NCBI GenBank assembly: GCA_032622095.1
Contig: CP136061.1
Span: 9,997,287-10,061,286 of the forward strand
DNA: 64,000 nucleotides
Direction of reading: 5' to 3'
Source: Siphonodentalium dalli
Taxonomy: Eukaryota; Mollusca; Scaphopoda; Gadilida; Siphonodentaliidae
Under the pieces are notes generated by a model. It was not told where the DNA came from. It did not search any database and saw only the letters and a list, made by a program, of their open reading frames with translations. The position numbers were made by a program, and so were the translations under genes. Below are positions 34,999 through 46,842 of this stretch, piece by piece; positions within the stretch are counted from its first letter, which is position 1; every line of letters begins with the position of its first letter.

Positions 34999-35588
34999 AA
35001 ATGACACGGAGGAACAACCAACAATTGTGGCATTAAAAATCACTCTTCGAATTGGAAAATATAAATAAGATACTATATAAATAAGATACTATATAAATTA
35101 GATTCTATATGACTTAGATACTATATAGATTAGATACTATATGAATTTGACATAAATCCGATGTGTTATTGTGTCGCACATTTGAAATTACGCCTTTAAA
35201 AGAATAAATTTGAAATTTAAGATAAGATATGTAAGAGACAACAATAAAAGAACAACAGATAGCTTCTATAAAAACTATTATGTGTCGTGAAAAATGTGTA
35301 GATATAGATATCACAGGTTTTGAATTAGCTCTGTAAAGAGGTTGTCCGGCACTATCAGGTGACAAAAACCAAGGACACATCGTAAACGCTCTGAATAAAT
35401 TCGACTCAGGGACATCGACTAGCGCGATGATAAACCTTCCCGAAATCCTACACCAGTAACTCGGCTACTTGCATCTTTATGGAGAAATACCAGTAACAAG
35501 TATTACTATGGTCGTACTCATGAAATGAGGAAAAATAGAGATAGAGGCGTAACTATGTGGCATTTAAAAAAAAATTATCTGAACATTT
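34999..35588 (+). repeat. Direct repeat R2 flanking retrotransposon (590 bp)
   Basis: Second copy of R1 (32256-32860), same orientation. It starts at the truncated 5' edge of the retrotransposon; R1 ends at its 3' edge. Confidence 0.93.
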
Positions 35589-35839
35589 TCCCACCAATTA
35601 ATTGGAATCCATCTGCTCTTGTATCATCAAGTTGTCTGTTTAGTCCTTATATTTCTTGAACACGACAGCATTGTCAATTTTTTTGCGACGAATTCATCAA
35701 ATATGCATCTATGGAAAATGACAATCTTTTGCGTTGGAAAAAGTACACATTTCCAAAGTATTGTATTCGTTCCTTCGATGACGCCCATACACTTATGAGT
35801 CAAATGTATTATGTCATGAAAGTAGAACTAATCAATTTA

Positions 35840-36215
35840 TTAACCCTTTACCCAACAAACCGGCCAAAAACAGCCAAATAAAGCTGCAACAGCCTAAATG
35901 ATCTTGGGTCTGTCTCAATAAACCATACAAATATGGATATCATTGGAACCGGCTCATTGACCACATTGTGATGGTTACAGTTATGCCCTGTGCCAATGCA
36001 TTCTCTTATATATGCGAGTCGACCATAGGTCGCCTCGCATATAAGAGAATGCATTGGCCTAAAAAAATCTTTTTTTCTTACATTCTTTAACAATTTTATA
36101 ATTTTTAATGTGTTAAGCCAATACATTCTCTTATATGTGCGAGGCGACCTATGGTCGACTCGCATATATAAGAGAATGCATTGGCACATGGCTGTTCTGT
36201 TGGGTAAAGGGTTAA
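35840..36215 (+). mobile_element. piggyBac-like MITE, copy 6
   Basis: Orientation as copy 1, both terminal repeats and TTAA edges, both hairpins present. The spacer is shortened by loss of the AACACTTTTTACC segment. Confidence 0.92.
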
Positions 36216-36376
36216 AAGCTGGGTTTAACTAATAGACATACATATGCGTAATGACCTTATACTTTATCTAGCAGGCTTTAGAATTATTATCTGTGCAGAC
36301 AATTGATGTAGTGGTGTATATATGGATATATGACGTGAAAGAGTCGTAATGTTCACACGACAAACAACCCGCATAC

Positions 36377-36637
36377 TTAATGTCCATTGTAGATCTGGTC
36401 TGAAGTTATGGAAATCTGCGACTAGGCGTTCGGCTTTACTGCAACACCTGATGTCGAAATATTCGTTTGTATTGAATGTTACCTTCGGGACCTCGTAGAG
36501 CTCTGAGAATGGCGCGAGGGGTGGAAGACTGTGATCCTTCTTCCGTTCCTCCTCCATGTCGTGGTACTGCATGATTTGTTCCTGGAAAGCATGGCCGGCC
36601 AGATGGACGTCGGAATTGGACATATCATTTCATGACC
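36377..36637 (-). CDS. Candidate upstream coding exon, unknown protein
   Basis: Minus-strand exon candidate with acceptor atattttgtag at its start and donor gtatgc at its end. The ATG at 36623 is preceded in frame by a stop, so translation would begin here. It encodes 82 residues, hydrophilic and acidic/basic mixed (MQYHDMEEERKKD, later CCSKAERLVADFHNF), with no signal peptide. It ends in phase 1, which is compatible with the astacin exon at 30064. It could be the 5' coding exon of that gene, part of a different gene, or a chance frame. I do not recognise the protein. Confidence 0.28.
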
Positions 36638-38132
36638 CTACAAAATATAGCTATATAAATCACGCAAGCACCACAGTCGATGCGCGTTGCTTTGCTGTCG
36701 GCTTAAACGGACCTAGGTAACCAGATTCCGATATCTGCGCAAATTTTTAAGTTGAATACCAGCGTCGGGGAAGTGGGGGTGGGGTGCCTGACACATTTCT
36801 TAGAAATGTTACACCATATATAGACGATCTCCAACGAGTTATGTTGGGATTTAAGATTTTATGAAACGAGTTTGTTCAGTTTGAGTCACAACGAGTCGTA
36901 GACGAGTTGTGAATCAAATTTATCAAACGAGTTTCATAAAATCTTATATCCCAACATAACGAGTTTGAGATATTGTATATCACACGTCAAAACTAGAGCT
37001 TTATGCCTTTTTAACAAATCAAAATCTTTAAAGGAAGCTGAAAATTGTGCATGCATATTCAATGCGTTGACTGAGATGCCTCAGAACCGTATACGGCAGT
37101 ATTGCGCGCTCTGGCTGATGACGAAAAATATAGTCCCGCAATTTGCCTCTTTGTTTTTGTGTTTTTTTCGTTAGTGCAGCGAAGTAGAACAAGAATTTTA
37201 ACTTTACTGAATAAAGCAATCATTGTTTGCAATGTCTGTGGCGTGGCTTTTCGAAGTGGTATTAATCTGTGCGGCAATTTGGTTGGTGCGATGCATGTAC
37301 CGCAGTCCAAATTCATCAGAAGAGAATAACAAGGAACTTCGCATATTAATAGTCGGTATTCAGAGAATAAAACACAAAACAAATTCTTAAGGAGATTTCA
37401 TCTACCCAAACATTGATTCGGACATCGCACTCTCGGATGAAAGTGGGTGATTATTCTACGAATGTATCCAGCGAAACTTTCTGCAACAATCACGGAATCA
37501 ACAAAACATATAGCAGGTAAAAAAAAAGTCGAACGTTTGAGACCTGGTATTACCTAACAAAGCGAACGATCAGAAGTGGAACATCAGCAACCTTTTGGAA
37601 GTAGAGATACGCAATTTTTTAATTGGAATAGAACCTAGTATACATATGTATTCAAGCACGAAAGGAAGGGTCAACGACGACCATTTTTATTATCTCAACT
37701 TTACAAATTAAAGTTTTAGCTATTGCGATGGTTGGCGTCCGTAGTCCGTGTTTGTGGTGTTGCGCCCATGTGTGCGTCAACAGTTTCCTTCGGGACGCCC
37801 TACAGGCCGCATCCCTCATTCGATCTCTACCAAACTTCATATGTATCTTCACAGTGACCTGTAGATGAGAGCTATCGATAATATTTTTCCGTATTTCGAA
37901 GAAAAACATGGACGCCAGCAGCCATCTTTGATTCCAATTATGAATCCATAGGCCTTTCTGGAGATATTTTCTAAGTAAAACAAGATTGCAGCATGGCATC
38001 GGACTCTGGTTCATTAATATCTGATGACAGGGGCAAGGCAGGCATACTACGTATGTGTCTTCAATTGATAAACGAAATTCCAAATATAAAGGACCGATCT
38101 TGCAGGATAAATTTGGTAAATCTACATATTAC
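36638..38132. other. No gene recognised; one hairpin, possible repeat
   Basis: Holds the hairpin at 36831-36967. 37690-37960 (minus strand) contains AGGTCACTGTGAAGATACAT and CGAATGAGGGATGCGGCCTG and resembles transposon-associated repeat sequence more than a gene. Confidence 0.4.
36831..36967. repeat. Inverted repeat, arms about 45-60 bp
   Basis: AACGAGTTATGTTGGGATTT (left) and its near complement at the right, around GTTTCATAAAATCTTA and its complement. Confidence 0.85.
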
Positions 38133-39249
38133 ATCAGTCCTGACAGCAGCATGTTCGTGTCTGGGGCATGGGTATGACGCCCTTCCCCTATATGTATGTA
38201 TGTCCTATGCCACCATAGTCTTACAACGCTTTTCTATGTATGGCCATAAACTCCCCCTTTTTCATGTTATATATTATTTTTAATCCCTCCTTTTATATGT
38301 TGCATTTATTTTATAGGACTTATTATTTATAATCCCTCCTTTTCTATGTTGTATTTATCTTATAAACTTCTCCTATTTTTCTACATACGCATTTATTTCT
38401 CGAAACTTCTCGAACATTCGCTTGTATACATAATTATCATAATTGCGGTCCACTGGCGTCATATATGGCCCCTTTAATATTCATACCTGTCTGAATCATT
38501 CGCCGATAAGCACATAACTAATAAAGATGCTGAGCGTGATTTCTCTCACAAATGCTTTTGTTATCAAAGGGTTTTTGTAAGAATTGTGATGCGTTGTAAG
38601 CGTTGACACATATGGTTTTGAGGTTACACACGATAGGCACACTTTCTGTTAATTAACGTTGGGTAGAACATTCTCAGCACGTGTAAGCATGAGCTATGCA
38701 AATCCGTAATAGTGTTTAATCAATTATCGTTAGCTTTAGAAATCATCTCGAATATACTCTAACAAATGCTTTCATTTACAAATATTCACGGACTTTTTAA
38801 ACAGTTTAAGATTTTCTACCTTTTTAAAAATTGGTGGATACCTGTAATCTAATTCTCAGGAATCAATCAACCTGCACTAGGCAAAAACATGACAATATCG
38901 AAGGTTCCAATAAAGCAAATACACAAAGCGAGAATGTTCCTCGTATACAACGCAACGGCCCAGACAGACCAATAATACAGATGCATACTAATCAGGTCAG
39001 TCTCCGGCCTTACTCGTGGTGTTTCTCTTTGAATCCACAGCTGTTGATAATTAATTAAAATATCTCTCCTGATTATTTTGCTTTATAAGCTTTCATTGAT
39101 TGTTCTGCCTTATAAAATTTTCTGGGAGGACTTCTTCATTCCCGGTACGTGTCTTCAGCCAACTAATGTATTACACCGATTTCGACCAGTTTCGGCATTA
39201 TATGGTGAAATCAATGGTTGGGTAGTAGGAGAGAGACATTGGGAAAGAG

Positions 39250-39267
39250 AGAGAGAGAGCTAGCTAG

Positions 39268-39307
<40 letters not shown>
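39250..39307 (+). repeat. (GA)n microsatellite, left palindrome arm
   Basis: GAGA run with a GCTAGCTAGGCT interruption. The complementary CT-rich tract is at about 45940-45996 in the right arm. Confidence 0.85.
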
Positions 39308-39309
<2 letters not shown>

Positions 39310-39443
39310 GTAGGCCGACTGCATATAGCAATATATAGGAGGTACAAACCTGGACAGCAAAGGGTTCCTCGTGGCTGGCCTACACATGACGTATTAAAAA
39401 TTATCAACATACATCAGCGGGCCTTAATCACAGGCCCCTGGAG

Positions 39444-40209
39444 AAAATTACTAAAATACCAATATAGACTATACCATTGACAAGGTTCCAATCATCGATT
39501 TTGGCTAAACCACACCCAACTATCAAAACACTACAAAATCTAGAAATCGATAATTGCAACCAAAATATTCCCCAGTGTGGCGAAATCGAATGAAGGGAAG
39601 TAGAGATATCGATATCGGAAAGTTCCGAATTCTACCGAACAAATCCGGGAGTCAGCCTGGGTGTCCTCCAAGCGCTCTTTGACCTCGTTATAAAATAAAT
39701 ATTTTCGAGCAAAAAATTGTCGCGAACGTGTATTTAAACGCGTTGTCATAACCTATAAATGCTCACCTATATTCTACAAGTCATTCCGAAGCCACCAATA
39801 CCTCTTTTATTTCATCCGGTGTACTTGTGCTAGATATTTTCAACTTTATTCATCAAACGAATTCCAGAAATTAGACACGTCTGCGACTTGCAGTAAGTTT
39901 ATTGCTCGAAAATATTGATTTTATAACGAGGTCAAAGAGCGCTTGGCTGACACCCAGACTGACTACCGGATTTGTTCGGTAGAATTCGGAACTTTCCGAT
40001 ATCATATCTCTATTTCCCTTCGTTCGATTTCGCCAAGTTATATGTCAAAAGAAAGGGAATTGTATTGCCAATAAGACACACTGGAGAATATTTTGGTTGC
40101 AATTATCAATTTCTAGAATTTGTAGGGATTTGATAGTTGGGTGTGGTTTAGCCAAAATCGATGATTGGAACCTTGTCACTGGTATAGTCTCTATTGGTAT
40201 TTTAGTAAA
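39444..40209. mobile_element. Fold-back element with about 300-bp inverted arms
   Basis: ACTAAAATACCAATA at 39448 is mirrored by TTGGTATTTTAGT ending 40206. Shared internal blocks include AAGGTTCCAATCATCGATTT and AAATCGATGATTGGAACCTT, and TTCGGAACTTTCCGATATC with its complement. The arms enclose about 130-190 bp. It is absent from the right palindrome arm, so it inserted after the inverted duplication or was lost there. Confidence 0.75.
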
Positions 40210-41395
40210 TTTATACGTCACTTTTGCATTTAAACCTAATTCAGCGTATCCATCAATAAAAACGCTCTTTGTTTTCAAAATTGTCTGAATGTCCCTCGTT
40301 TTATCATAGATTTTTGCAATCTACATGCTTTAATTCATATAAAATTGACGAACTGTATGTTAAACGACAACATCATTATAACAAATTGGCCACGTACCTT
40401 CAAGTTATATGTCACATTTCCATGTACATTCGATGCACGAGGCAACAAATTACACTGTGGGAATAAGTGTCTTTTAGTTATGATTTGTCTTTATTTACTT
40501 CAGAAATGGTTCATATAGGATACAATTGATCACATTTTGGTCACATACCTTAAAGGTACACGTCACTTTTGCACTTAAACCTAATTCAGCGTATCCATCA
40601 ACAACAACGCTGTTTATTTTCAAAATTTTCTGAATATCCGTCGTTTCACCATAGTTTTTTGCAATCTACATGCTTTAATTCATATCAAATTGACGCCATG
40701 TATGTTAAACGACAACAGTATTGTCACAGTATTGGCCACTTACCTTCAAGTTATACGTCACATTTGCATGTACAATCGATGCACGAGGAAACACATTACA
40801 CTGTAGGAATGAAGGTCTTCTAGTAATGATGTGTCGTTATTTACTTCAGAAATGGTTCATATAGGATACAATAGACCGCATTTTGGGTCACATACCTTAA
40901 AGGTACACGTCATTTTTGTAAATTATATAATCAGACAATACATTGCATAGGTTTGAACATGTCCACCGTAGTAAGCTCATTTAAAAAGGGCTTTCACACA
41001 TAGTCCCACTAGTACACAACACCAGGGAACTAAGGTCTTCTAGTAATGATTTATTATTTACTTTATAAATGGTTCCTATAGTATACTAGTGTACCCGTTG
41101 GGTCCCTTACCTTAAAGGTACCCATCATGTATATCTGGAAATTACAATACATTACACATCGGGTTGATCATGATCACCGAAGCAACCGCATCTAAAAACA
41201 ATGAACACCCATCACGGAGTCCCACTAATAAACATTGACCTGGAATTAAGGTCTTCTGGTAATTATTTGTCGTTATTTACTTTAGAAATAGTTCCTATAG
41301 CATACTGTTGTACCCAGTTGGGTTACTTACCTTAAAGGTGCACACCAGGTTTGTCTGTAATTTACCTGTAAATAGGCAACTCAATTCTCTGCATA
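40210..41395 (+). repeat. Approx. 220-330 bp tandem array, left arm, about 4 units
   Basis: Each unit has ACCTTAAAGGTACACGTCA-type starts, CTTCTAGTAATGAT, ATTTACTTCAGAAATGGTTC and, in the longer units, a GTATGTTAAACGACAAC block. Inverted relative to 43330-44960. Confidence 0.85.
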
Positions 41396-41789
41396 ATGAA
41401 TGTATTTCAAATCGAATTGGGTGTTTCTGTTAACGATATTGTATTATTTAGTTTAGAAAAGGTTGTTACTGTATTTCATTGCGCTAGTTTATGTCACCGA
41501 CAAAATGCGCACTCACTCTTCACTTTGACAGATATGTAAGCATTTTGTATCATTTAGAATGTCAAAATCTGGTCTAAATCAGTCGTATTAGCTATACATA
41601 CGGCCAATTTCATTCAAGTTATACCCCATTTTACATTAAAACTATGATTCACCCGTAAATTATATGTACCTAGTATATGCTCGGTCGCCATGGCCTTCGT
41701 TATTTGGTAATAGTTCATGTTCTAACCGAACGCATGTGTATATGATAGCGAGGGTAATGATTGAGGGAGAGATAGAGAGAGAGAGAAAG

Positions 41790-42850
41790 AGAGCTGGACA
41801 GACTAAAATCACTAACTTAGCCATACATCATAAGTGCCGGACAGACGAGACTATACATTACATACGCCAGACAGACAAGTTCTCCAGAGTGTTATTTTAA
41901 TGACTAATTGGGGTGGGCAGTAAGACAGCCACTTATTGGATATTTCCTCTCCAGACAAGGAGCACTGAGCCCATCTGGTGGATAGTTATCCCAGATGGGT
42001 TAGCATAGATTTTGTTGTATTTTCTTTTAATCTGTATGAACTTTATTGTCTTCATTATTATTTGTGCATATTTTGTTTGAGTTGTTCTTTGACAATAAAT
42101 TATCTCTCTCTCTCTCTCTCCATATCAGTGTTGTCCGAAAAAAAAGGCAAACGTTCTTCATCAAGCGTGATTGTGTCATCACTTCACTGATAACCATTAT
42201 ATGGTCAAATCCATACACTATCAAACGCAGTGTTTCAATGATGGGTTTCTGACTATTTTGATTAAATATATGTTATATCCGCGCATCAGCGACCCCTCTT
42301 AATAACTGTATATGTTCAACCTTTAATGGGTTATGAATCGCCATATATATGTATCACCTTAAGGGTACCTTAATGTATCGAAAGTGTATTTCACGGGTTT
42401 TAATAATTGGCAACCGATTATTGCATATATTTTTATTTGGAGAGTGGTCATATGTAACACTGTATTTCGTATAAAAACTAGTGGGTTTTTAAATCACGAC
42501 TGTCATGTATTCCTAATAGTAAGCTATTTTTAGATATGGGATAAATAGCGTTTATATGACTAAATTAATTATTGGAACTGAGGTAAATAAGACTTTATTA
42601 TTTAACCATTTGGAGAGTAGCTGTAACGTCATATACATGACGTCATGAGTAAATTTAACGTCATAGCAATCATTATTAACAAGTTCGGGTCAACAGGGTT
42701 CAATAATTTGTTTTAATTATGCGCATTTATTGAAAAGATGTTTAACGAACAACTAGTTTTGGATCACACTGTAAGCACAACTAAACCTATTTCAGAATTA
42801 GATAGTGAACTCGTTTGGACATTCGAACAATTTGGAGTTATGGTTATGGT
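41790..42850. other. Palindrome spacer
   Basis: Unique sequence between the arms, with a short (CT)n at 42099-42121. Nothing coding recognised. Confidence 0.6.
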
Positions 42851-43329
42851 TATGCTCTCTCTCTCTCTCTTTCTCTCTCTCTATCTATCTCTCTACCATT
42901 ACCCTCGCTATCCTATACACATGCGTTCGACAAGAGTGTGAAAATCGTTCGGTTATAACATGAAGTATGACCATCGTAAGGAAGGCCATCGAGACCGAGA
43001 ATATTCTAGTTACATAGAATTTACGGGTGAAGCATAGTTTTAATGTAAAATGTGGTATAACTTGAATTAAATTGGCCGTATATAAAGCTAATATGACTGA
43101 TTTAGACCAGATTTTGACATTCCAAATGATACATATGCTTACATATAAGTCAAAGTGAAGAGTGAGTTCGCAATTTGTTTGTGACATAAACTAGCGCAAT
43201 GAAATACAGTAACAACCTTTTCTAAACTAAATAAAACCATATCATTAACAGAAACACCCAATACCATTCGAAATACATTGATTATGCAGTGAATTGAGTT
43301 GCCTATTTACAGGTAATTTACAGGGAAAC

Positions 43330-44960
43330 GTGATGTGCACCTTTAAGGATGCTACAGGAACCATTTCTAAAGTAAATAACGATAAATCATTACCAGAAGA
43401 CCTTAATTCCAGGTCAATGTGTAACAGTGGGACTCAGTAATGGGTGTGCATTGCTTTTAGATGTGGTTGCGTCGGTGAACATGTTCAACCCGGTTGTGTA
43501 ATGTATTGCCTGTTCATGTAATTCCCAGGTATACATGATTGGTACCTTTAAGGTAAGGGACCCAACGGGTACAATAGTATGTTATAGGAACCATATCTAA
43601 AGTAAATAACAAATCATTACTAGGAGAGCTTAGTTCTCAGGTGTTGTGTACTAGTGGGACTATATGTGATGGCCCTTTGAATTAAATGAGCTTATTACGG
43701 AGGACATGTTCAAACCGATGTGTAAGGTAATGTCTGACTATAGAATTTACGAAAGTGATGTGTACCTTTAAGGTATGTGACCCAAATGCTGTCTATTGTA
43801 TCCTATATGAACCATTTCTGAAGTAAATAAGACACACCCTTAGTAGAAGACCTTCATTCCTACAGTGTAATGTGTTGCCTCGTGCGTCGAATGTACATGC
43901 ATATGTGACGTATAACTTGAAGGTAAGTGGCCAATCTGTTATAATGCTCTTGTCGTTAAACATACATGGCGTCAATTTTTTATGAATTAAGCATGCAGAT
44001 TGCAAAAAATCTATGGTAAAACGTTAAGGAATGTGACCGCAGGTATAATATTATGATATCTGAACCATTCCTGAAGTAAATAAAGACACATCATTACTAG
44101 AAGACCTTCTTTCCTACAGTGTAATGTGTTCCCTCGTGCATCGAATGCACATGCAAATGTGACGTATAACTTGAAGGTAAGTGGCCAATTTGTTACAATG
44201 CTGTTGTCTTTTAACATACAGTGCGTCAATTTTATATGAATGAAAGCATGTGGATTGAAAAAATCTATGGTAAAACGAGGGACATTACGACAATTTTGAA
44301 AAGAAAGAGCGTTCTTATTGATTGATACGCTGAATTAGGTTTAAGTGCACAAGTAACGTGTACCTTTAAGGTGTGTGACCAAAATGTGATCAATTGTATC
44401 CTATATGAACCATTTCTGAAGTATATAAAGACAAATCATTACTAAACGACCTTCATTCCTACTGTGTAATGTGTTGCCTCGTGCATTGCATGTACATGAA
44501 AATGTGACGTATTACTTGAATGGAAGTGGCCAATTTGTTACAACGCTGTTGTCGTTTAACATACAGAGCGTCAATGTTATATGAATAAAGAGCGTTCTTA
44601 TTGATGGATTCACTGAATTAGGTTTAAATGCAAAAGTGGCGAGCACCTTTAATGTATGTGACCAAAATGTGGTGAATTGTATCCTATATGAACCATTTGT
44701 GAAGTAAATAACGACACATAATTACTAGAAGACCTTCATTCCTACAGTGTAATGTGTTGCCTCGTTCATCGAATTAACATGCAAATGTGATGTATAACTT
44801 CAAAGTAAGTGGCCAATGTGTTACAATGCTGTTGTCGTTTAACATACAGTGCGTTAATACTATATGAATAACAGCATGCAGATTGCTAAAATATGTGGTA
44901 AAACGAGGGACATTCAGACAATTTTGAAAATGAAGAGCTTTTTTATTGATGAATACGCTG
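43330..44960 (-). repeat. Approx. 220-330 bp tandem array, right arm, about 6 units
   Basis: Units recur near 43370, 43590, 43820, 44080, 44425 and 44705 (GTAAATAA.GACA.AT.ATTAC core). More units than in the left arm, showing that array length changed after inversion or duplication. Confidence 0.85.
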
Positions 44961-45327
44961 AATACGCTGAAATTTACCCCAAAACACAAACGAAATATAT
45001 ATGGAACTCTTGGTTACGATTATATACGTTTTAGAAAGGGGCCACAATTAAGTATGAAATTGTGCATTCGCAAAGGCTCAGATGCTGTGTCCATAAGAAA
45101 ACGATTGTGCATAGTAAAATGTACTAATATGCGTCTGTGTATACACTATACAATATGATAAAGTGGTGTTTTATGGGCGATTAATATTAGCAATATTGGC
45201 CCATTAATAATATAATAAACCATGCATTCAATGAGCTTGTAGAAATGTACAAATGGTTAAAATTGGCATTCCGATAAATAACATCGGAATGGTTTGGATT
45301 CGGACCTGTATGGCGATTCATAACCCA

Positions 45328-45726
45328 TTAACCCTTTACCCAACAGAACGGCCCTGTGCCAATGCATTCTCTTATATATGCGAGTCGACCACAGGTCGCC
45401 TCGCATATATAAGAGAATGCATTGGCTTAACACATTAAAAATTATAAAATTATTAAAGAATGTAAGAAAAAATGGTAAAAAGTGTTAAAAAAGATTTTTT
45501 TTAGGCCAATGCATTCTCTTATATATGCGAGGCGACCTATGGTCGACTCGCATATATAAGAGAATGCATTGGCACAGGGCATAACTGTAACTATCACAAT
45601 GTGGTCAAGGAGCCGGTTCCAATGATATCCATATTTGTATGGTTCTATTGAGACTGACCGAAGATATTTTAGGCTGTTGAAGCTTTATTTGGCCGGTTTT
45701 GGCCGGTTTGTTGGGTAAAGGGTTAA
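45328..45726 (-). mobile_element. piggyBac-like MITE, copy 7
   Basis: Complete, orientation as copies 3 and 4. TTAA at both ends, both hairpins. Present only in the right palindrome arm. Confidence 0.93.
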
Positions 45727-46842
45727 TTAAGAGATTTATCCCACAGGGAGCCTCACACAGATGGAAGCATGCACTGCAGAGTGTCGTCTGCTCCAGTCTA
45801 TGTGGGGCTCTATAGAGGGTTAAGGCGCGCTGATGTATGTGGATAACTGTTATACATCATGTGTAGGCCAGCTATGAGGAACCCCTTGCAGTCCAGGTTT
45901 GTACCTCGTATATATTGCTATATGCAGTCGGCCTACCTGTCTCTCTCTGCCTAACCAGCTCTCTCTCTTTCCCAACGTCTCTCTCTCTCTACCACTACCC
46001 AAACAGTGATTTCACCATATAATGCTGAAACTGGTCGAAATCGGTGTAATACATTAGTTGGCTGATGACTCGTGCGGGGAATGAAGAAGTCCTCCCAGAA
46101 GATTTATAAGGCAGAACAATCAATGAAATCTTATAACGCAAAACAAACAGGTGAGGTATTTTAATTAATTATTAACAGCTGTGGATGCAAAGAGAAACAC
46201 CGCGATAATTGTCAGAGACTGACCTGATTAGTGTGCATATGTATTTTTGGTTCCACTGTATAATGCGTGGTGTGACATTGCTGTCCCTACATATACCAGT
46301 TAGCAGAAATGCTTTAAGTTGGATAATATGAAAATATATCATACCAGGGTACACATATGCACAGAAGCCATTAGGTGCATGCATTGCAATTACAGACATC
46401 ATAGTCTGTATCGTGGCAGTTAATAATTTAAACGTGTGCATCAGTTTATCACAAAGAATTGTTTGTAATTATGAACCTTCGAGAGACTATGTCTGGTCCG
46501 TTGCGTTGTATACGAGGAACATACTCGCTTTGTGCATTTGATTTATTGGAACCTTCGATATTGGCATGTTTTTGCCCAGTGCAGGTTGATTGATTCCTGA
46601 GAATTAGATTACAGGTATCCACCAATTTTTAAAGGGGTATAAAATCTTAACGATTAAAGTCCGTGAATATTTGTAAATGAAAGCATTTGTTCGAGTATAT
46701 TCGAGATGATTTCTAAAGCTAACGATAATTGATTAAACACTATTACGGATTTGAATAACTCATCCTTACACGTGCCGAGAATGTTCTACCTAACGTTAAT
46801 TAACAGAAAGTGTGCCTATCATGTGTAACCTCAAAACCATAT

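Noticed and set aside
32861-35588. LTR retrotransposon or Penelope element, suggested by the terminal repeats
   Set aside because: The RT has non-LTR-type motifs (FADD, RPISILP, GVPQG) and a microsatellite-like 3' tail. No protease, RNase H/integrase or GIY-YIG domain is seen.
37652-38083. 143-codon minus-strand frame as a gene
   Set aside because: No recognisable domain; other frames are equally plausible, and the sequence resembles transposon-associated repeat.
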